From Nitrospira sp. (GTDB lineage Bacteria > Nitrospirota > Nitrospiria > Nitrospirales > Nitrospiraceae): a stretch of DNA of 64,000 nucleotides. The position numbers and the translations under genes are program-made. The stretch is from the NCBI GenBank assembly GCA_005116745.1, contig SWDS01000002.1, positions 294,919 through 358,918 of the forward strand. Direction: 5' to 3'. This document shows, in pieces, positions 27,455-37,448 of the stretch (its first letter is position 1; each line of letters starts with the position of its first letter). Under the pieces are notes generated by a model. The model searched no databases. It was not told the DNA's origin and saw nothing but the letters and a program-made list of their open reading frames with translations.

Positions 27455-28249
27455 TTACTTGATTTCAGCCTTGAGGTTGGCGGAACCACCATCGGCCACT
27501 TCCACCTCAAACTCGATTTTCTTACCCTTGCCAGCGAATGGATGCCAAGCTACCACCTTGTGCTTGCCAGCAGGAACATCCTTAATCTCAAAGGATCCAT
27601 CCTCCTTGGCAACCGCGAAATGCGGGCTCGACACTGGGAGGAAGAACCCTTGCATAAACTCATGCTGGTCACATTGTAACCGATAGTACCCTTCCTTTTC
27701 GGCACCACCACGGAAAGTCACCGGCTTGTCCAGCTTGTCACCCTTCTTCGCAAGACCAATGTTGAAACCGGTTGCCGAGGATGTACCCTTCACCGTGAAA
27801 CTGTGGGGATTGTGAAGCACACCCAGAGTAGACTTGGGATCTTCAGCGTCTGCATCGGTATTTTCGACCTTGAAGGGCCGAGTATTCACAACGATCCCCG
27901 TGAACGGTTGGAAGTCACAGAACGCCGCCACCACTTCCGTGCCGGTATAGCCGTCCATCCAGGCCTTGTCTTCGATGTCGACTACCGCCACCACTGCGCC
28001 CTTCAACCCACCATCCTTGCTCACTTCGATCTGCTTCAAGAACCGCTTGTCGCCATCCATCTTGCTCTTGTCGGGAATCTGGGGACAAAACTTTGGATTG
28101 GGGAACTTTGAAAAGAGAAATTCCTTATTCTCCGCCTTCCCCGCAAACGTGACCTTCCCACTGATCGTTCCGCCCGCATACGAGGTGAGAGGCGCCGCAA
28201 CCAACGCGACGGCTGCTACACCAAACATGACTGATAACGCACTCTTCAT
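27455..28249 (-). CDS. Exported cupredoxin-like protein
   Basis: A 264-residue secreted protein (signal peptide ending SYAGG). A beta-rich middle part has LHNPHSFTV (His146, His149) and LQCDQHEFM (Cys193, His196, Met199), the spacing of a type 1 copper site (His, then Cys-x2-His-x2-Met). The C-terminus, FEIKDVPAGKHKVVAWHP, is a carboxypeptidase-regulatory-like beta sandwich. A strong AAGGAGG site precedes the ATG and a strong terminator ends the gene, suggesting a well-expressed single gene. It could be a periplasmic electron carrier or copper chaperone. Copper binding is inferred from the residues only. Confidence 0.8.
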   Translation of the reverse strand: MKSALSVMFGVAAVALVAAPLTSYAGGTISGKVTFAGKAENKEFLFSKFPNPKFCPQIPDKSKMDGDKRFLKQIEVSKDGGLKGAVVAVVDIEDKAWMDGYTGTEVVAAFCDFQPFTGIVVNTRPFKVENTDADAEDPKSTLGVLHNPHSFTVKGTSSATGFNIGLAKKGDKLDKPVTFRGGAEKEGYYRLQCDQHEFMQGFFLPVSSPHFAVAKEDGSFEIKDVPAGKHKVVAWHPFAGKGKKIEFEVEVADGGSANLKAEIK

Positions 28250-28573
28250 TGGACTGCCTCCTTAGTGATAGACCAACCAGCCTGTTTCTGACTTTCTCTC
28301 TCCACCCTATTTCACATCGGTCGCGATGAAAACTTCGGACCAACGTCCGTTACAGTGGACACATTCACACCACCGCTGGCGAGCTTGACTCAGACCGAGT
28401 ATGTATATGAAATCTTACAGCCTGCTGTCAATGTGAAACAAGAGGCTTGTATTAGACTACTATTCGGCCTTTCTGACAGTAGATTTTTTGCCTTTAGTCC
28501 TGGTAAAGTTACAACTGCATGCCTGATTCCTCAGGCCTGATTATCTGCAAGAGACTCTGCTTCATATGAAGAT
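28250..28573. other. Divergent intergenic region
   Basis: This stretch separates the exported cupredoxin-like gene (minus) from the desaturase gene (plus) and must hold both promoters. I see AAGGAGG before the minus gene and a short dyad CGGAC-CAAC-GTCCG at 28336-28349. No confident -35/-10 pair was found for either direction and no small gene. Confidence 0.5.
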
Positions 28574-29479
28574 ATGCTCTTTCCCCCAGTAGTGAGTATT
28601 ATGGTAACACCCGTACAATCCGCCGTCACGCTCAGGCGTACCTATCCCCTCTCCGTCACAATAGTACTGTTCACTCTTGTTGTGGGGAGCGCACTCATCG
28701 GGGTGCCCGCTTTCGCAGTTGTCTATGGATATACCTGGCTGGACTGGACCATGTTTGGGCTCCTATACATGATTACCGGGCTCGGCATTACGGTTGGCTA
28801 CCATCGGCTGATTTCGCACAGGAGTTTCCTGTGTCCCGATTGGGTCAAGACCGGATTACTGATCGCCGGCGGATGGGCACTGCAAAACTCTGCCCTGAAG
28901 TGGGGAGCTGATCACATCCGCCACCATGCCGCGTGCGACCAAGATGCCGATCCGTACAACGCTCAGCGAGGATTCTGGCATAGCCATTGCGGATGGCTCT
29001 TCTCCGACGGGCGATACTCGGATGAAAAATATGCCACACGGCTCAAGCAAGATCCGGTTATCATGTGGCAACATCGGTACTATGGGCTCATCTTTCTCTC
29101 AGGATTGGCACTCCCGTTCGTGGTGGGCTTTCTCTACGGCGGTTGGGTCGGCGGCTTCGGCTGTTTTATGCTCGCCGGCGTCGGTCGGACATTTGCCGTG
29201 CTAAATTCGACCTTTTGTATCAATTCAGTGTGCCATTTGTGGGGAAGCCAGCCCCATGGCCAAGCCGATTCAAGCCGCGACAGCTGGTTCGTCTCGCTCC
29301 TGACGTTTGGGGAGGGGTATCACAACTATCATCACACTTACCAAAGCGACTACCGAAACGGTCCCCGCTGGTATAATTTTGACCCATCGAAATGGCTGAT
29401 TTTCACACTGTCGCTGCTCGGATTAGCCTGGTCACTCCGCACCGCTTCCGCCGCTGAGGGCAAAGTTTCAAACCTCTAA
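28574..29479 (+). CDS. Acyl-CoA/acyl-lipid desaturase (delta-9 type)
   Basis: A 301-residue membrane di-iron desaturase that introduces a cis double bond into fatty acyl chains. All three histidine clusters are present: HRLISHRS, HIRHHAACD and HNYHHTYQSDYRNG, with the additional NSVCHLWG. Four helices occur in pairs (about 22-65 and 155-200). Length fits bacterial delta-9 desaturases. A second in-frame ATG at 28601 (MVTPVQSAV) is an equally possible start since neither has a clear ribosome binding site. It is a single gene between two minus-strand blocks; electrons would come from ferredoxin or cytochrome b5-like donors encoded elsewhere. Confidence 0.93.
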   Translation: MLFPPVVSIMVTPVQSAVTLRRTYPLSVTIVLFTLVVGSALIGVPAFAVVYGYTWLDWTMFGLLYMITGLGITVGYHRLISHRSFLCPDWVKTGLLIAGGWALQNSALKWGADHIRHHAACDQDADPYNAQRGFWHSHCGWLFSDGRYSDEKYATRLKQDPVIMWQHRYYGLIFLSGLALPFVVGFLYGGWVGGFGCFMLAGVGRTFAVLNSTFCINSVCHLWGSQPHGQADSSRDSWFVSLLTFGEGYHNYHHTYQSDYRNGPRWYNFDPSKWLIFTLSLLGLAWSLRTASAAEGKVSNL

Positions 29480-29531
29480 CTGTTCCCGACCTTCAGCACC
29501 ACTATTTGCAACAGGTAAATGAGCGGTGTGC

Positions 29532-30491
29532 TTAGTACTTGCGCAAAGACACCGGCGGGAGATTCAATAACCCTTCACGCACGGCTGCCCATAACGCATC
29601 GAGCATCGCGGTGAGGTCAGGGGCCGTTTGAGCCAGTATCTTGACGGCAAGCCCCGGGACAGGTCCAACAGACACACCTCCCAAGACTTCCCCTGGACGA
29701 GTGTCCAAGATCGTGGCGATTTTTGACTCCAATTCGTTCCACACCTCTGATGGCGTACTATCGTTCACCACATAAAGCGAAGCCACATAGTTCCATTCTT
29801 CCACCAAACCAACACGTCCTAAGTCCGTAGATGGATCAAGAACATATCGCTCAAGCAGCGTACTGCCGGACGCCATCGTAATTCGAATATCGTTCTCCAG
29901 ATCCGTAAATGCCCATCGCTCTCCACTGGCGATACGGCCAGATGCGACAGCATCCCATAGCAAGAGTGTTGCGCCAGGCGCCAGAGTGGCCTGGAGAGTC
30001 TGCCGAAATCGAGAACCGGCAAAAGGGATCGTATGTTCAGGGAACCACTCGAGCACCGCGCCAGAGCCGACCGTGATATTGACGTGCTGTTCGGACACCT
30101 TTCCCTCCGTCCGATAGACACGGTTGGCAGAAGGGGCAGAAATCAGGACATGCGCATCCTGCTCCACCTTCATGTCAATGGACAGATGATCACCGCCAAC
30201 AAGACCGCCGGAGGGGTTCACCAGAAGTGTATAGGCGGCTCCCGTGTCATCAAGATAGATGGGGGGGAGCAGTTTCCAAGGTGTGGTGAAATATGAGTGC
30301 GAGATAATAGTCTGGTGATCACACTTCGTGTAGGTGAGCTTAAGCTCGCCGACCCGTCCGACCAATTCCGTCACAAACCATCCTGGAGCCTTCTTTTTCA
30401 AGGAAGGCTTTCCTTTCCCAGAAGGTATTCTTTTTGAGGATGTACCGGTTTCCCGAGACGTCCTCTTGTGCTGTCCCTCCCGAGTCGGCAT
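29532..30491 (-). CDS. ureD: Urease accessory protein UreD
   Basis: UreD (UreH) forms the activation complex with UreF and UreG that inserts nickel into urease. The 319-residue protein shows the UreD pattern: LVNPSGGLVGGDHLSIDMKV, LISAPSANRVYRTEGKVSEQ, LEWFPEHTIPFAGSRFRQ and LLLWDAVASGRIASGE. A Lys- and Ser-rich N-terminus of about 35 residues precedes the domain. It is the last gene of ureA-B-C-F-G-D, with its start just two bases after the ureG stop. No other nickel chaperone of the UreE type follows. Confidence 0.94.
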   Translation of the reverse strand: MPTREGQHKRTSRETGTSSKRIPSGKGKPSLKKKAPGWFVTELVGRVGELKLTYTKCDHQTIISHSYFTTPWKLLPPIYLDDTGAAYTLLVNPSGGLVGGDHLSIDMKVEQDAHVLISAPSANRVYRTEGKVSEQHVNITVGSGAVLEWFPEHTIPFAGSRFRQTLQATLAPGATLLLWDAVASGRIASGERWAFTDLENDIRITMASGSTLLERYVLDPSTDLGRVGLVEEWNYVASLYVVNDSTPSEVWNELESKIATILDTRPGEVLGGVSVGPVPGLAVKILAQTAPDLTAMLDALWAAVREGLLNLPPVSLRKY

Positions 30492-30493
30492 GG

Positions 30494-31171
30494 TTAGGAA
30501 CGCCTGGCTCGTTGCGGGATGCGCTCCTCCACCCAGGCCACTACGGCATCCATGCCCTCGCCGGAAAGAATATTCGTGAACGCGAACGGCAGATCCCCGC
30601 GCATTTTGCGGGTATCCCGATTCATGACGGACAGATCCGCGCGCACATGCGGCGCCAGATCCATCTTATTGATGACAAGAAAATCTGATCGAGTGATCCC
30701 TGGTCCACCTTTTCGTGGGATCTTGTCACCACCCGCCACATCAATCACATAGATGACGTGATCGACGAGCTCAGGGCTAAAGGTCGCGGCCAAGTTGTCG
30801 CCCCCGCTTTCCAGAAAGATCAATTCAACATCCGGATGGCGACGAAGCAGATCGTCAATGGCTTCCTGGTTATGCGAGGCATCTTCCCGGATCGCCGTAT
30901 GTGGACACCCCCCCGTTTCAACACCAAGAATCCGGTCAACCGGCAAAGCACCGCGCGTAGTCAGGATTTCCGCGTCGATTTTCGTGAAAATATCGTTCGT
31001 CACGGCGGCAAGGCTGAATCGATCGCGCAACCGCTGACACAGCGCTTCGACAAGCGCTGTCTTCCCTGATCCAACGGGACCTCCAATACCAATGACCGGA
31101 ATGCCTTGTTTCCGCGCTTGAGTCGGAGTCCAATTGTGACTGTGCTCACGATTTAGATCATGCATGGTCAT
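30494..31171 (-). CDS. ureG: Urease accessory GTPase UreG
   Basis: UreG is the SIMIBI-class GTPase that carries nickel to the urease apoprotein. The 225-residue protein has the P-loop [17 protein letters not shown], the nickel-binding CPH in [32 protein letters not shown], and the guanine motif [11 protein letters not shown]. The N-terminus [13 protein letters not shown] contains three histidines that may help hold nickel, a feature of some UreG proteins and of interest here as no ureE is present. It sits between ureF and ureD. Confidence 0.97.
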   Translation of the reverse strand: MTMHDLNREHSHNWTPTQARKQGIPVIGIGGPVGSGKTALVEALCQRLRDRFSLAAVTNDIFTKIDAEILTTRGALPVDRILGVETGGCPHTAIREDASHNQEAIDDLLRRHPDVELIFLESGGDNLAATFSPELVDHVIYVIDVAGGDKIPRKGGPGITRSDFLVINKMDLAPHVRADLSVMNRDTRKMRGDLPFAFTNILSGEGMDAVVAWVEERIPQRARRS

Positions 31172-31255
31172 CCCACGAGCGGACCGTTGAGACCGAAGGC
31201 CCTCAACGGCCGTTCTGTTCCTTTCTATGCGTCACGCATGCTCGCTGACTCACGA

Positions 31256-31942
31256 TTAAGACCGAAAGAGTCTCCATTCCAGAGCACCATGCCGCATGGC
31301 ATAAATGTCTTGAATCGGCGACCACGAGCTCATTGCGCTCTCTGAGTCAACGTCTCGACTGATCCGCTCAATCAATGGCAGCCATTCGCCCAAGATGCGC
31401 TGCCCTTCATGTTGTCCAAGAGGGCTGAGTCGCATGGCCGCGGAGATAAACCCGACCGCAGCTTGATACAGGAAGGCAGCCGCCGTGTCCTCTTGGCTCC
31501 AACCTGCTGCACCGAGCGTGAGTCCGAACGTGATCGCTAAATGGCCAGGAGCGCGCGCGGCCTCGACCTCGTCACAATATGCCGCAAGAATCGGTTTCCC
31601 TCGGATTTGATCCGCCGCAACTCGGATGACTTGCCGCCCCATTTGACGGCTGGCCAACCGCGATGCTCGACTGAGCTTCGCCGCCTCGAGCATTCGATCG
31701 ATAGCCAGCGCCATCGAAATTTGTCCGGCAGCTCCTGCTCGATTGGCTCTTTTCGTGGCCAGGGCGTCTCGTCGGCTCATGCCACCTCGGAGCAAATCCT
31801 CGATGTACCCGGCAAGTTGATCGGAGGTTTTTACAGCACCACCTTGAACGGCAGCTTCCAAACCCGACGAAAATGCGTACCCGCCAGACGGGAAAAACGT
31901 ATCAACAAACCGCAACCCTTCAAGCAATGCAGACGTATTCAT
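31256..31942 (-). CDS. ureF: Urease accessory protein UreF
   Basis: UreF is the all-helical partner that bridges UreD and UreG during nickel insertion. The 228-residue protein shows the typical start LLEGLRFVDTFFPSGGYAFSSGLEAAVQ and GRPVxxG-like helical core, with LAITFGLTLGAAGWSQEDTA and AAMRLSPLGQHEGQRIL near the end. Length matches the family. It follows ureC by about 80 bases and precedes ureG by 85 bases in the urease operon. Confidence 0.94.
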   Translation of the reverse strand: MNTSALLEGLRFVDTFFPSGGYAFSSGLEAAVQGGAVKTSDQLAGYIEDLLRGGMSRRDALATKRANRAGAAGQISMALAIDRMLEAAKLSRASRLASRQMGRQVIRVAADQIRGKPILAAYCDEVEAARAPGHLAITFGLTLGAAGWSQEDTAAAFLYQAAVGFISAAMRLSPLGQHEGQRILGEWLPLIERISRDVDSESAMSSWSPIQDIYAMRHGALEWRLFRS

Positions 31943-32024
31943 GGGGCATGAAGAAACAAAAACAGCCAGTCAGCGACCTTCACACTACATCCGCTACAGG
32001 TAGCCGAGCCAGCCGTCATTTTCG

Positions 32025-33749
32025 TCAAAACAAGAAATACCGCTGCGCCATCGGGAGCACGACGGCTGGCTCACAGGTCAGTCGCACCCCGTCGGCTGTC
32101 ACGACGTACGTCTCCGAATCAACCTCGATTTTGGGAAGGTAGTCGTTCAGCTTGAGGTCCCGTTTTTTGATATTCCGGCAATTCTTGACCACAGCCACAC
32201 GCTTCTGCAATCCAAGCTTCGTTGGGATCCCTCGATCTAGTCCTGCCTGCGACAGGAAGGTCAGACTGGTGCTGGACAGCGCCCTCCCAAAGGCACCGAA
32301 CATGGGCCGGCTAATAATCGGCTCCGGTGTGGGGATTGACGCGTTCGGATCGCCCATCTGTGCCTGAGCGATAAACCCGCCTTTCAGCACCATTTCCGGC
32401 TTGACTCCGAAGAACGCCGGCTTCCAAAGCACCAGGTCGGCGAACTTCCCGACCTCCACGGACCCAACCTCATGGGCAATCCCATGCGTGATAGCAGGAT
32501 TGATCGTGTACTTGGCCACATACCGCTTGGCGCGGAAGTTATCATTCTGCGACGAGTCTGTCCCCTCATTCGGCGACAGATGGCCCCGCTGGACCTTCAT
32601 CTTATGCGCGTTTTGCCAGGTCCGGATGATGACTTCTCCGATGCGACCCATGGCTTGCGAGTCAGAGGACATGATACTGATCGCGCCTAAATCATGGAGG
32701 ATGTCTTCCGCCGCGATGGTTTCTCGCCGGATTCTGGACTCGGCAAAGGCCACGTCTTCCGGAATTCTTGGATTGAGGTGATGGCATACCATCAACATAT
32801 CCAGATGCTCGTCCATTGTGTTGGTCGTAAACGGCATCGTGGGGTTCGTCGACGAGGGAAGCACGTTCGGCTCGCCGCACACTTTAATGATATCCGGTGC
32901 ATGACCGCCCCCGGCGCCTTCCGTATGGAACGTATGGATCGTTCGGCCCTTGAACGCCTTGATCGTGTCCTCGACAAACCCTGCCTCATTCAACGTATCG
33001 GTATGAATCGCAACCTGCACATCGTAACGCTCCGCCACGCTCAGACAGGTGTCGATCGCTGCCGGGGTCGTCCCCCAATCTTCGTGCAGCTTGAGACCTA
33101 TGGCGCCGGCCTCAACCTGCTCATTCAATCCATCGGGATGGGACGAGTTGCCTTTACCCAGAAATCCAAGATTGATAGGAATACCCTCGGATGCCTCCAG
33201 CATGCGATGGATATTCCATGGTCCTGGCGTACAGGTCGTCGCGTTGGTACCCGTCGCAGGACCAGTGCCCCCGCCGATCATCGTGGTAATGCCAGCCGAT
33301 AGCGCGTCCCAATATTGTTGCGGACAGATGAAATGGATGTGGGTATCAATGCCGCCGGCCGTCACAATATGTCCTTCTCCTGCGATCACTTCCGTTCCGG
33401 CACCAATCTCCATTCCCTTGGTCACATTCGGCATCAGATCAGAATTGCCTGCCTTCCCGATACCAACGATCCGCCCGTCTTTGATCCCGATATCCGCCTT
33501 CACTATCCCGGTGTAGTCGAGAATGAGGGCATTGGTGATGACCGTATCGAGTGCACCGTTCGCGTTCGTCACCCGCGGCGACTGGCCCATCCCGTCTCGA
33601 ATCACTTTCCCGCCGCCGAACACCGCTTCTTCTCCGTACGTCGTAAAGTCTTGCTCGACTTCGATAAGCAGTTCCGTATCCGCTAGCCGGACACGATCAC
33701 CAGTGGTGGGGCCGTAGAGTGAGGCATATTGCCTTCTTGGAATTTTCAC
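32025..33749 (-). CDS. ureC: Urease subunit alpha (catalytic)
   Basis: UreC holds the di-nickel centre that hydrolyses urea to ammonia and carbamate. The 574-residue protein has the first nickel ligands in [14 protein letters not shown], the carbamylated lysine in [12 protein letters not shown], the His ligand in [17 protein letters not shown], the flap His in [13 protein letters not shown], and the aspartate ligand in [12 protein letters not shown]. All catalytic residues are in place, so the enzyme should be active. Its start overlaps the ureB stop by four bases. Confidence 0.98.
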   Translation of the reverse strand: MKIPRRQYASLYGPTTGDRVRLADTELLIEVEQDFTTYGEEAVFGGGKVIRDGMGQSPRVTNANGALDTVITNALILDYTGIVKADIGIKDGRIVGIGKAGNSDLMPNVTKGMEIGAGTEVIAGEGHIVTAGGIDTHIHFICPQQYWDALSAGITTMIGGGTGPATGTNATTCTPGPWNIHRMLEASEGIPINLGFLGKGNSSHPDGLNEQVEAGAIGLKLHEDWGTTPAAIDTCLSVAERYDVQVAIHTDTLNEAGFVEDTIKAFKGRTIHTFHTEGAGGGHAPDIIKVCGEPNVLPSSTNPTMPFTTNTMDEHLDMLMVCHHLNPRIPEDVAFAESRIRRETIAAEDILHDLGAISIMSSDSQAMGRIGEVIIRTWQNAHKMKVQRGHLSPNEGTDSSQNDNFRAKRYVAKYTINPAITHGIAHEVGSVEVGKFADLVLWKPAFFGVKPEMVLKGGFIAQAQMGDPNASIPTPEPIISRPMFGAFGRALSSTSLTFLSQAGLDRGIPTKLGLQKRVAVVKNCRNIKKRDLKLNDYLPKIEVDSETYVVTADGVRLTCEPAVVLPMAQRYFLF

Positions 33750-34243
33750 CGGACGCCTCCTTTTCCAGAAAATCCGCGGGTACCCGCGAGCGACAGCGCG
33801 CGACCCTTGACCTGCGCATCATCGAGTGATCCTTCCGTCAATCCATTGATGCCATAGGCAACCCGCTTCCCGGCTAAGGCCACAACCGTCACTCGCTTGT
33901 CCTCGCCCGGCTCGAACCGAACCGCCGTGCCGGCGGGGATACAGAGCCGAAATCCGAACGCTTGTGCACGGTCGAATGTGAGGGCATGATTGGATTCGAA
34001 GAAGTGGCAGTGGGAACCAACTTGGATAGGTCGATCCGCGACATTCTTGACGGTCAGCTCCCTTGTTTCACGCCCGTTGAACGCCTCGACCTCGCCGGCG
34101 GCGGTCAGAATCTCCCCTGGAATAACCGGCTTCCCCAGCTCAGCTTTGATCACGTCGGCAAGCGACCTCACGGTTTTCTTTGGCGACTGCTGACGCTTCG
34201 CCGAACTTCGCTTCGCCGAACTTCGCTTCGTCTTCTTCGGCAT
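33746..34243 (-). CDS. ureB: Urease subunit beta with basic N-terminal extension
   Basis: UreB is the small structural subunit that packs on UreC. The core runs from about residue 40: [69 protein letters not shown]. The family is usually about 100-125 residues; this protein has 165, with about 30 extra N-terminal residues rich in Lys, Arg and Ser ([18 protein letters not shown]), partly from a 15-base tandem repeat. The gene overlaps ureC by four bases and follows ureA by about 50 bases. Confidence 0.96.
   Translation of the reverse strand: MPKKTKRSSAKRSSAKRQQSPKKTVRSLADVIKAELGKPVIPGEILTAAGEVEAFNGRETRELTVKNVADRPIQVGSHCHFFESNHALTFDRAQAFGFRLCIPAGTAVRFEPGEDKRVTVVALAGKRVAYGINGLTEGSLDDAQVKGRALSLAGTRGFSGKGGVR
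34196..34230. repeat. 15-base tandem repeat in ureB
   Basis: Two perfect copies of CTTCGCCGAACTTCG (plus strand) are followed by a partial third. They encode the repeated RSSAK in the basic N-terminal extension of UreB. Confidence 0.8.
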
Positions 34244-34291
34244 GGCTCCCTCCTACAGGGATACAGATGGGTGGTTGGGCACGAGTTGCGC

Positions 34292-34594
34292 TTATCGAAT
34301 TGGATTGTGGACGGTCACCAGTTTGGTCCCATCAGGAAAGGTCCCTTCGACTTGAAATTCATGAATCATCTCCGGCACACCAGGCATCACATCTTTCCGC
34401 TTGAGGAGCGTCGTGCCGTACGTCATCAACTCGGCGACGGTTTTTCCGTCACGAATACCTTCCAGGACAGCGGCAGTGAGATACGCAACGGATTCTGGAT
34501 GATTGAGTTTGAGGCCTCGCTTCTTGCGATCAGCGGCCAGTTGTCCCGCAACATAAATAAGTAACTTTTCCTGTTCTCTCGGGGTCAGATGCAT
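34292..34594 (-). CDS. ureA: Urease subunit gamma
   Basis: UreA is the 100-residue gamma subunit of the cytoplasmic urease. The whole protein matches the family: [60 protein letters not shown] and the end [12 protein letters not shown]. It is the first gene of the operon, which is separated from the urea transporter genes by about 200 bases. Length is exactly that of stand-alone UreA. Confidence 0.97.
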   Translation of the reverse strand: MHLTPREQEKLLIYVAGQLAADRKKRGLKLNHPESVAYLTAAVLEGIRDGKTVAELMTYGTTLLKRKDVMPGVPEMIHEFQVEGTFPDGTKLVTVHNPIR

Positions 34595-34794
34595 GAGCTT
34601 CCCTCCCTAGCGCAATGACTCTCCCATTTCTTGGCAAGAACACTCGATGCGGGCAAGAGCATCCTCTCTCTTAGCGAAATCTAAGCATTCCTACTGTAGA
34701 GTTGCAATCCCTGTCTAGACGATTGGCAATCCCGATAGTTCATCGAGGCAAGTCCAAACAAACAAGAGGCAGGAGATACCTTCCATCGCACCCA

Positions 34795-35535
34795 CTACAC
34801 CGTGAGATGTTGCCGCACCATGTCGGCATTCAACTCCGTGCTCTTGCCCTGAGCCATCACGGCTCCTTTGGCCATAACCACGTACTTCTCCGCCAGCCGG
34901 GCGGCGAAGTGGAGGCCTTGTTCCACCAACAGAATCGCGAACCGGCGCGACTGCTTAAAGCCGATAATGACATCCTCAATCTGATCGACGATCGAGGGCT
35001 GAATCCCTTCGGTCGGTTCATCCAATAACAGGAGCTTCGGACTGGAGAGAATGGCGCGGCCGATTGCCAACTGCTGTTGTTCCCCACCACTTAAGACCCC
35101 ACCCGGACGATGAAGAATCTGCGTCAACTTTGGAAACAGGTGATAGACCTCATCGAAAGCCTCGCGTTCAGAGACATCACCCGTGATGGACGGGCGGTTC
35201 CAGTACCCGAGCAAGAGATTTTGGTGCACGGTCAAGTGCGGGATAATCTCGCGCCCTTGCGGCACGTACGCCAGCCCTCGCTTAGCCCTGAGATCCGTGC
35301 GATCCTGCGTGATATCTCGCCCATCAAACGTAATGGTGCCGGACCGAGCCGGCAGCAAGCCCGTCAGCGTCTTCAACGTGGTCGTCTTCCCCATCCCGTT
35401 TCGGCCCATCAGACACACCACTTCCCCCGCCTCAATGGTGAACGAGACATTCCGCAGAATATGGCTCTCGCCGTAGTACGCGTTGATATTCTCGAGCGCT
35501 AGAGTCATCCGTGGTGTTTCGTGTGCCATATGCAA
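34795..35535 (-). CDS. urtE: Urea ABC transporter ATP-binding protein UrtE
   Basis: One of two ATPases of the high-affinity urea transporter, related to LivF. The 246-residue protein has Walker A GRNGMGKTTTLK, the Q loop in VPQGREIIPHLTV, the signature LSGGEQQQLAIGRA, and Walker B LLLLDEPTEGIQPSI. The phrase DEPTEGIQPSIV is typical of UrtE within the branched-chain amino acid transporter group. It is last in urtA-B-C-D-E and lies upstream of ureA on the same strand. Confidence 0.95.
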   Translation of the reverse strand: MHMAHETPRMTLALENINAYYGESHILRNVSFTIEAGEVVCLMGRNGMGKTTTLKTLTGLLPARSGTITFDGRDITQDRTDLRAKRGLAYVPQGREIIPHLTVHQNLLLGYWNRPSITGDVSEREAFDEVYHLFPKLTQILHRPGGVLSGGEQQQLAIGRAILSSPKLLLLDEPTEGIQPSIVDQIEDVIIGFKQSRRFAILLVEQGLHFAARLAEKYVVMAKGAVMAQGKSTELNADMVRQHLTV

Positions 35536-35553
35536 CGCAGCTCCGTCTTGTCC

Positions 35554-36318
35554 CTAATGGGCCACCTTGGCCCGGCCAAGGTAGATTTCTCGAACATGGT
35601 CATCCGCTTGGACGGCTTCGACCGTACCTTCGCAGATGACGGTCCCCTCAGCGAGCACCGTCACGATCTTTGCAATCTGCCGGACAAAGTCCATATCATG
35701 CTCGATCACGACGATCGCCTGCTTTTCCGATAAGGACGTCAGCAAGCGTCCGGTCTGCTCCGTTTCCTTATCACTCATCCCAGCCACGGGCTCATCGACC
35801 AAGAGCAACGAGGGGTCCTGCAAAATCACCATGCCGATCTCCAGCCATTGCTTTTGGCCGTGAGACAAAGCCCCGGCCCGATCATGAGCATGATTCGATA
35901 AGCCGATGGTCTCCAACGTCTCCTCAATGCGCGCGCGCTCCGCCGCCGACGACCGGCCCATCAAGGTCGGAAAGACGCCCTTACTCGGGCGCTTGACCGA
36001 CAGATCCAGGTTCTGCCAGACCGACAAGTTGCCATAGACCGACGGCGCCTGAAACTTCCGGCCCACGCCCAGCTTCGTAATGTCTTCAGCATTCTTCCCA
36101 ACTAAATTGGCCCCCTTGCCGAACAGGATCTTCCCAGAGGTGGGTCTGGTCTTGCCACAGATCACATCCAAGAGCGTTGTCTTGCCAGCTCCGTTCGGAC
36201 CGATGACGACACGCAACTCGTTATAATGAACACTAAAGTTACAGTTGTTCAACGCCTTGAATCCGTCGTAGTCCATAACGACGTTTTCGCAGTTGAGAAT
36301 CAGGTCTCCGTCGGTCAC
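35554..36318 (-). CDS. urtD: Urea ABC transporter ATP-binding protein UrtD
   Basis: The second urea transporter ATPase, related to LivG, 254 residues from a GTG start at 36318 that overlaps the urtC stop (GTGA). Features: Walker A GPNGAGKTTLLDVICG, VGRKFQAPSVYGNL as the Q-loop region, signature LSHGQKQWLEIG, Walker B LLLVDEPVAGMSDKE, and the LivG-type C-terminus with GxxIxEG-like VICEGTVEAV. A long in-frame extension upstream of the GTG reads through the 3' end of urtC in another frame and has no coding signal of its own, so it is rejected. Confidence 0.95.
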   Translation of the reverse strand: MTDGDLILNCENVVMDYDGFKALNNCNFSVHYNELRVVIGPNGAGKTTLLDVICGKTRPTSGKILFGKGANLVGKNAEDITKLGVGRKFQAPSVYGNLSVWQNLDLSVKRPSKGVFPTLMGRSSAAERARIEETLETIGLSNHAHDRAGALSHGQKQWLEIGMVILQDPSLLLVDEPVAGMSDKETEQTGRLLTSLSEKQAIVVIEHDMDFVRQIAKIVTVLAEGTVICEGTVEAVQADDHVREIYLGRAKVAH

Positions 36319-37448
36319 GCCACGGTCCCCCCTTCTGCCTTGATCGCCGGCGCCGGGGTTTCCTTGCGTGCCGTCGCTTTCCGAATCATCCCCAGCAGTC
36401 CATCCGGAAACATCGTCACCACGACCACAAAGAGTCCGCCAAGGATAAAGGGCCAGGCCTCCGGAAAGTAGTTGGTCAACACGCTGCGGCCATAGTTCAC
36501 AGCCACCGCCCCCAAGACCGCGCCGATTAACGTGCCCCGCCCGCCGACCGCCACCCAGATGACCACCTCCAGCGACGGCAACACCCCAATCTGCGCAGGG
36601 GTAATAATCCCCACCTGCGGCACATATAGCATGCCCGCTAATCCTGCCAGCCCTGCAGAGACCACGAAGACAAAGAGCTTGTACTTCCAAGGCGTGTAGC
36701 CCGAAAACGTGACGCGGGATTCACTGTCGCGGATCGCAATGAGGACATTGCCCGCGCGTGAGGCCACAATCCACCGACAGAAGAGATACGCCGCCACGAG
36801 CGCGAGAACCGTGATGATATACAGTCCTCGTTGGGTCGACGGGTCTGAGAGCCTGAACCCGAGGAGCTGTTTAAAATCCGTCAACCCATTCGTGCCACCT
36901 AGCCGCGTCTCGTTCCGATTGAACACCAGCCATGCCGCAAAGGCTAAGGCCTGGGTGATGATGGCAAAATAGACGCCCTTGATGCGGCTGCGAAACGCCA
37001 GAAACCCGAAGAGCGTCGCGAAGAGGACCGGCACGAGAATGGCGCCGAGGAACCCGCCCACAAAGCTCTTGAACGGGTACCAGAACAGCGGCAGCTCTTT
37101 GACCTGCGTCCACACCATAAAGTCAGGCAGTTCGCTGCCATACACACTTTCCGCCCCGATCTGCAGCGCCAGGTACATTCCCATGCAGTAGGCGCCTAAT
37201 CCGAAAAAGACCCCCTGGCCCATGCTGAGCACACCGCAATAGCCCCAGATCAGGTCCAATCCCAGCGCGAGGATGCCAAACGCCAAGAACTTGCCGAATT
37301 GATTCAACCGAAAGTCAGAAAGATGCAGCCAGGAGTCGTCGGCTGGCAGCACATTCAGCAGCGGGAGGAGAACGAGTAATACCAGTCCGACCAGGGACAA
37401 CGAGACAGTCTCGCGGCTATCGGGACGAGCAACCGTTTGTTCAGGCAT
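36315..37448 (-). CDS. urtC: Urea ABC transporter permease UrtC
   Basis: Membrane permease related to LivM, about 377 residues from ATG 37448. About ten helices are visible, with FLAFGILALGLDLIWGYCGVLSMGQGVFFGLGAY, the conserved family signature region near residue 55-85, and VWVAVGGRGTLIGAVLGAV near the end. The start ATG lies inside the last codons of urtB (eight-base overlap ATGCCTGA); an in-frame TTG eight codons earlier is less likely. It pairs with UrtB to form the channel for urea. Confidence 0.95.
   Translation of the reverse strand: MPEQTVARPDSRETVSLSLVGLVLLVLLPLLNVLPADDSWLHLSDFRLNQFGKFLAFGILALGLDLIWGYCGVLSMGQGVFFGLGAYCMGMYLALQIGAESVYGSELPDFMVWTQVKELPLFWYPFKSFVGGFLGAILVPVLFATLFGFLAFRSRIKGVYFAIITQALAFAAWLVFNRNETRLGGTNGLTDFKQLLGFRLSDPSTQRGLYIITVLALVAAYLFCRWIVASRAGNVLIAIRDSESRVTFSGYTPWKYKLFVFVVSAGLAGLAGMLYVPQVGIITPAQIGVLPSLEVVIWVAVGGRGTLIGAVLGAVAVNYGRSVLTNYFPEAWPFILGGLFVVVVTMFPDGLLGMIRKATARKETPAPAIKAEGGTVA

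Noticed and set aside
36319-36690. Long in-frame extension of urtD upstream of the GTG at 36318
   Set aside because: It is urtC read in another frame, rich in Gly and Arg with no family resemblance, and the GTGA overlap gives a normal UrtD length.
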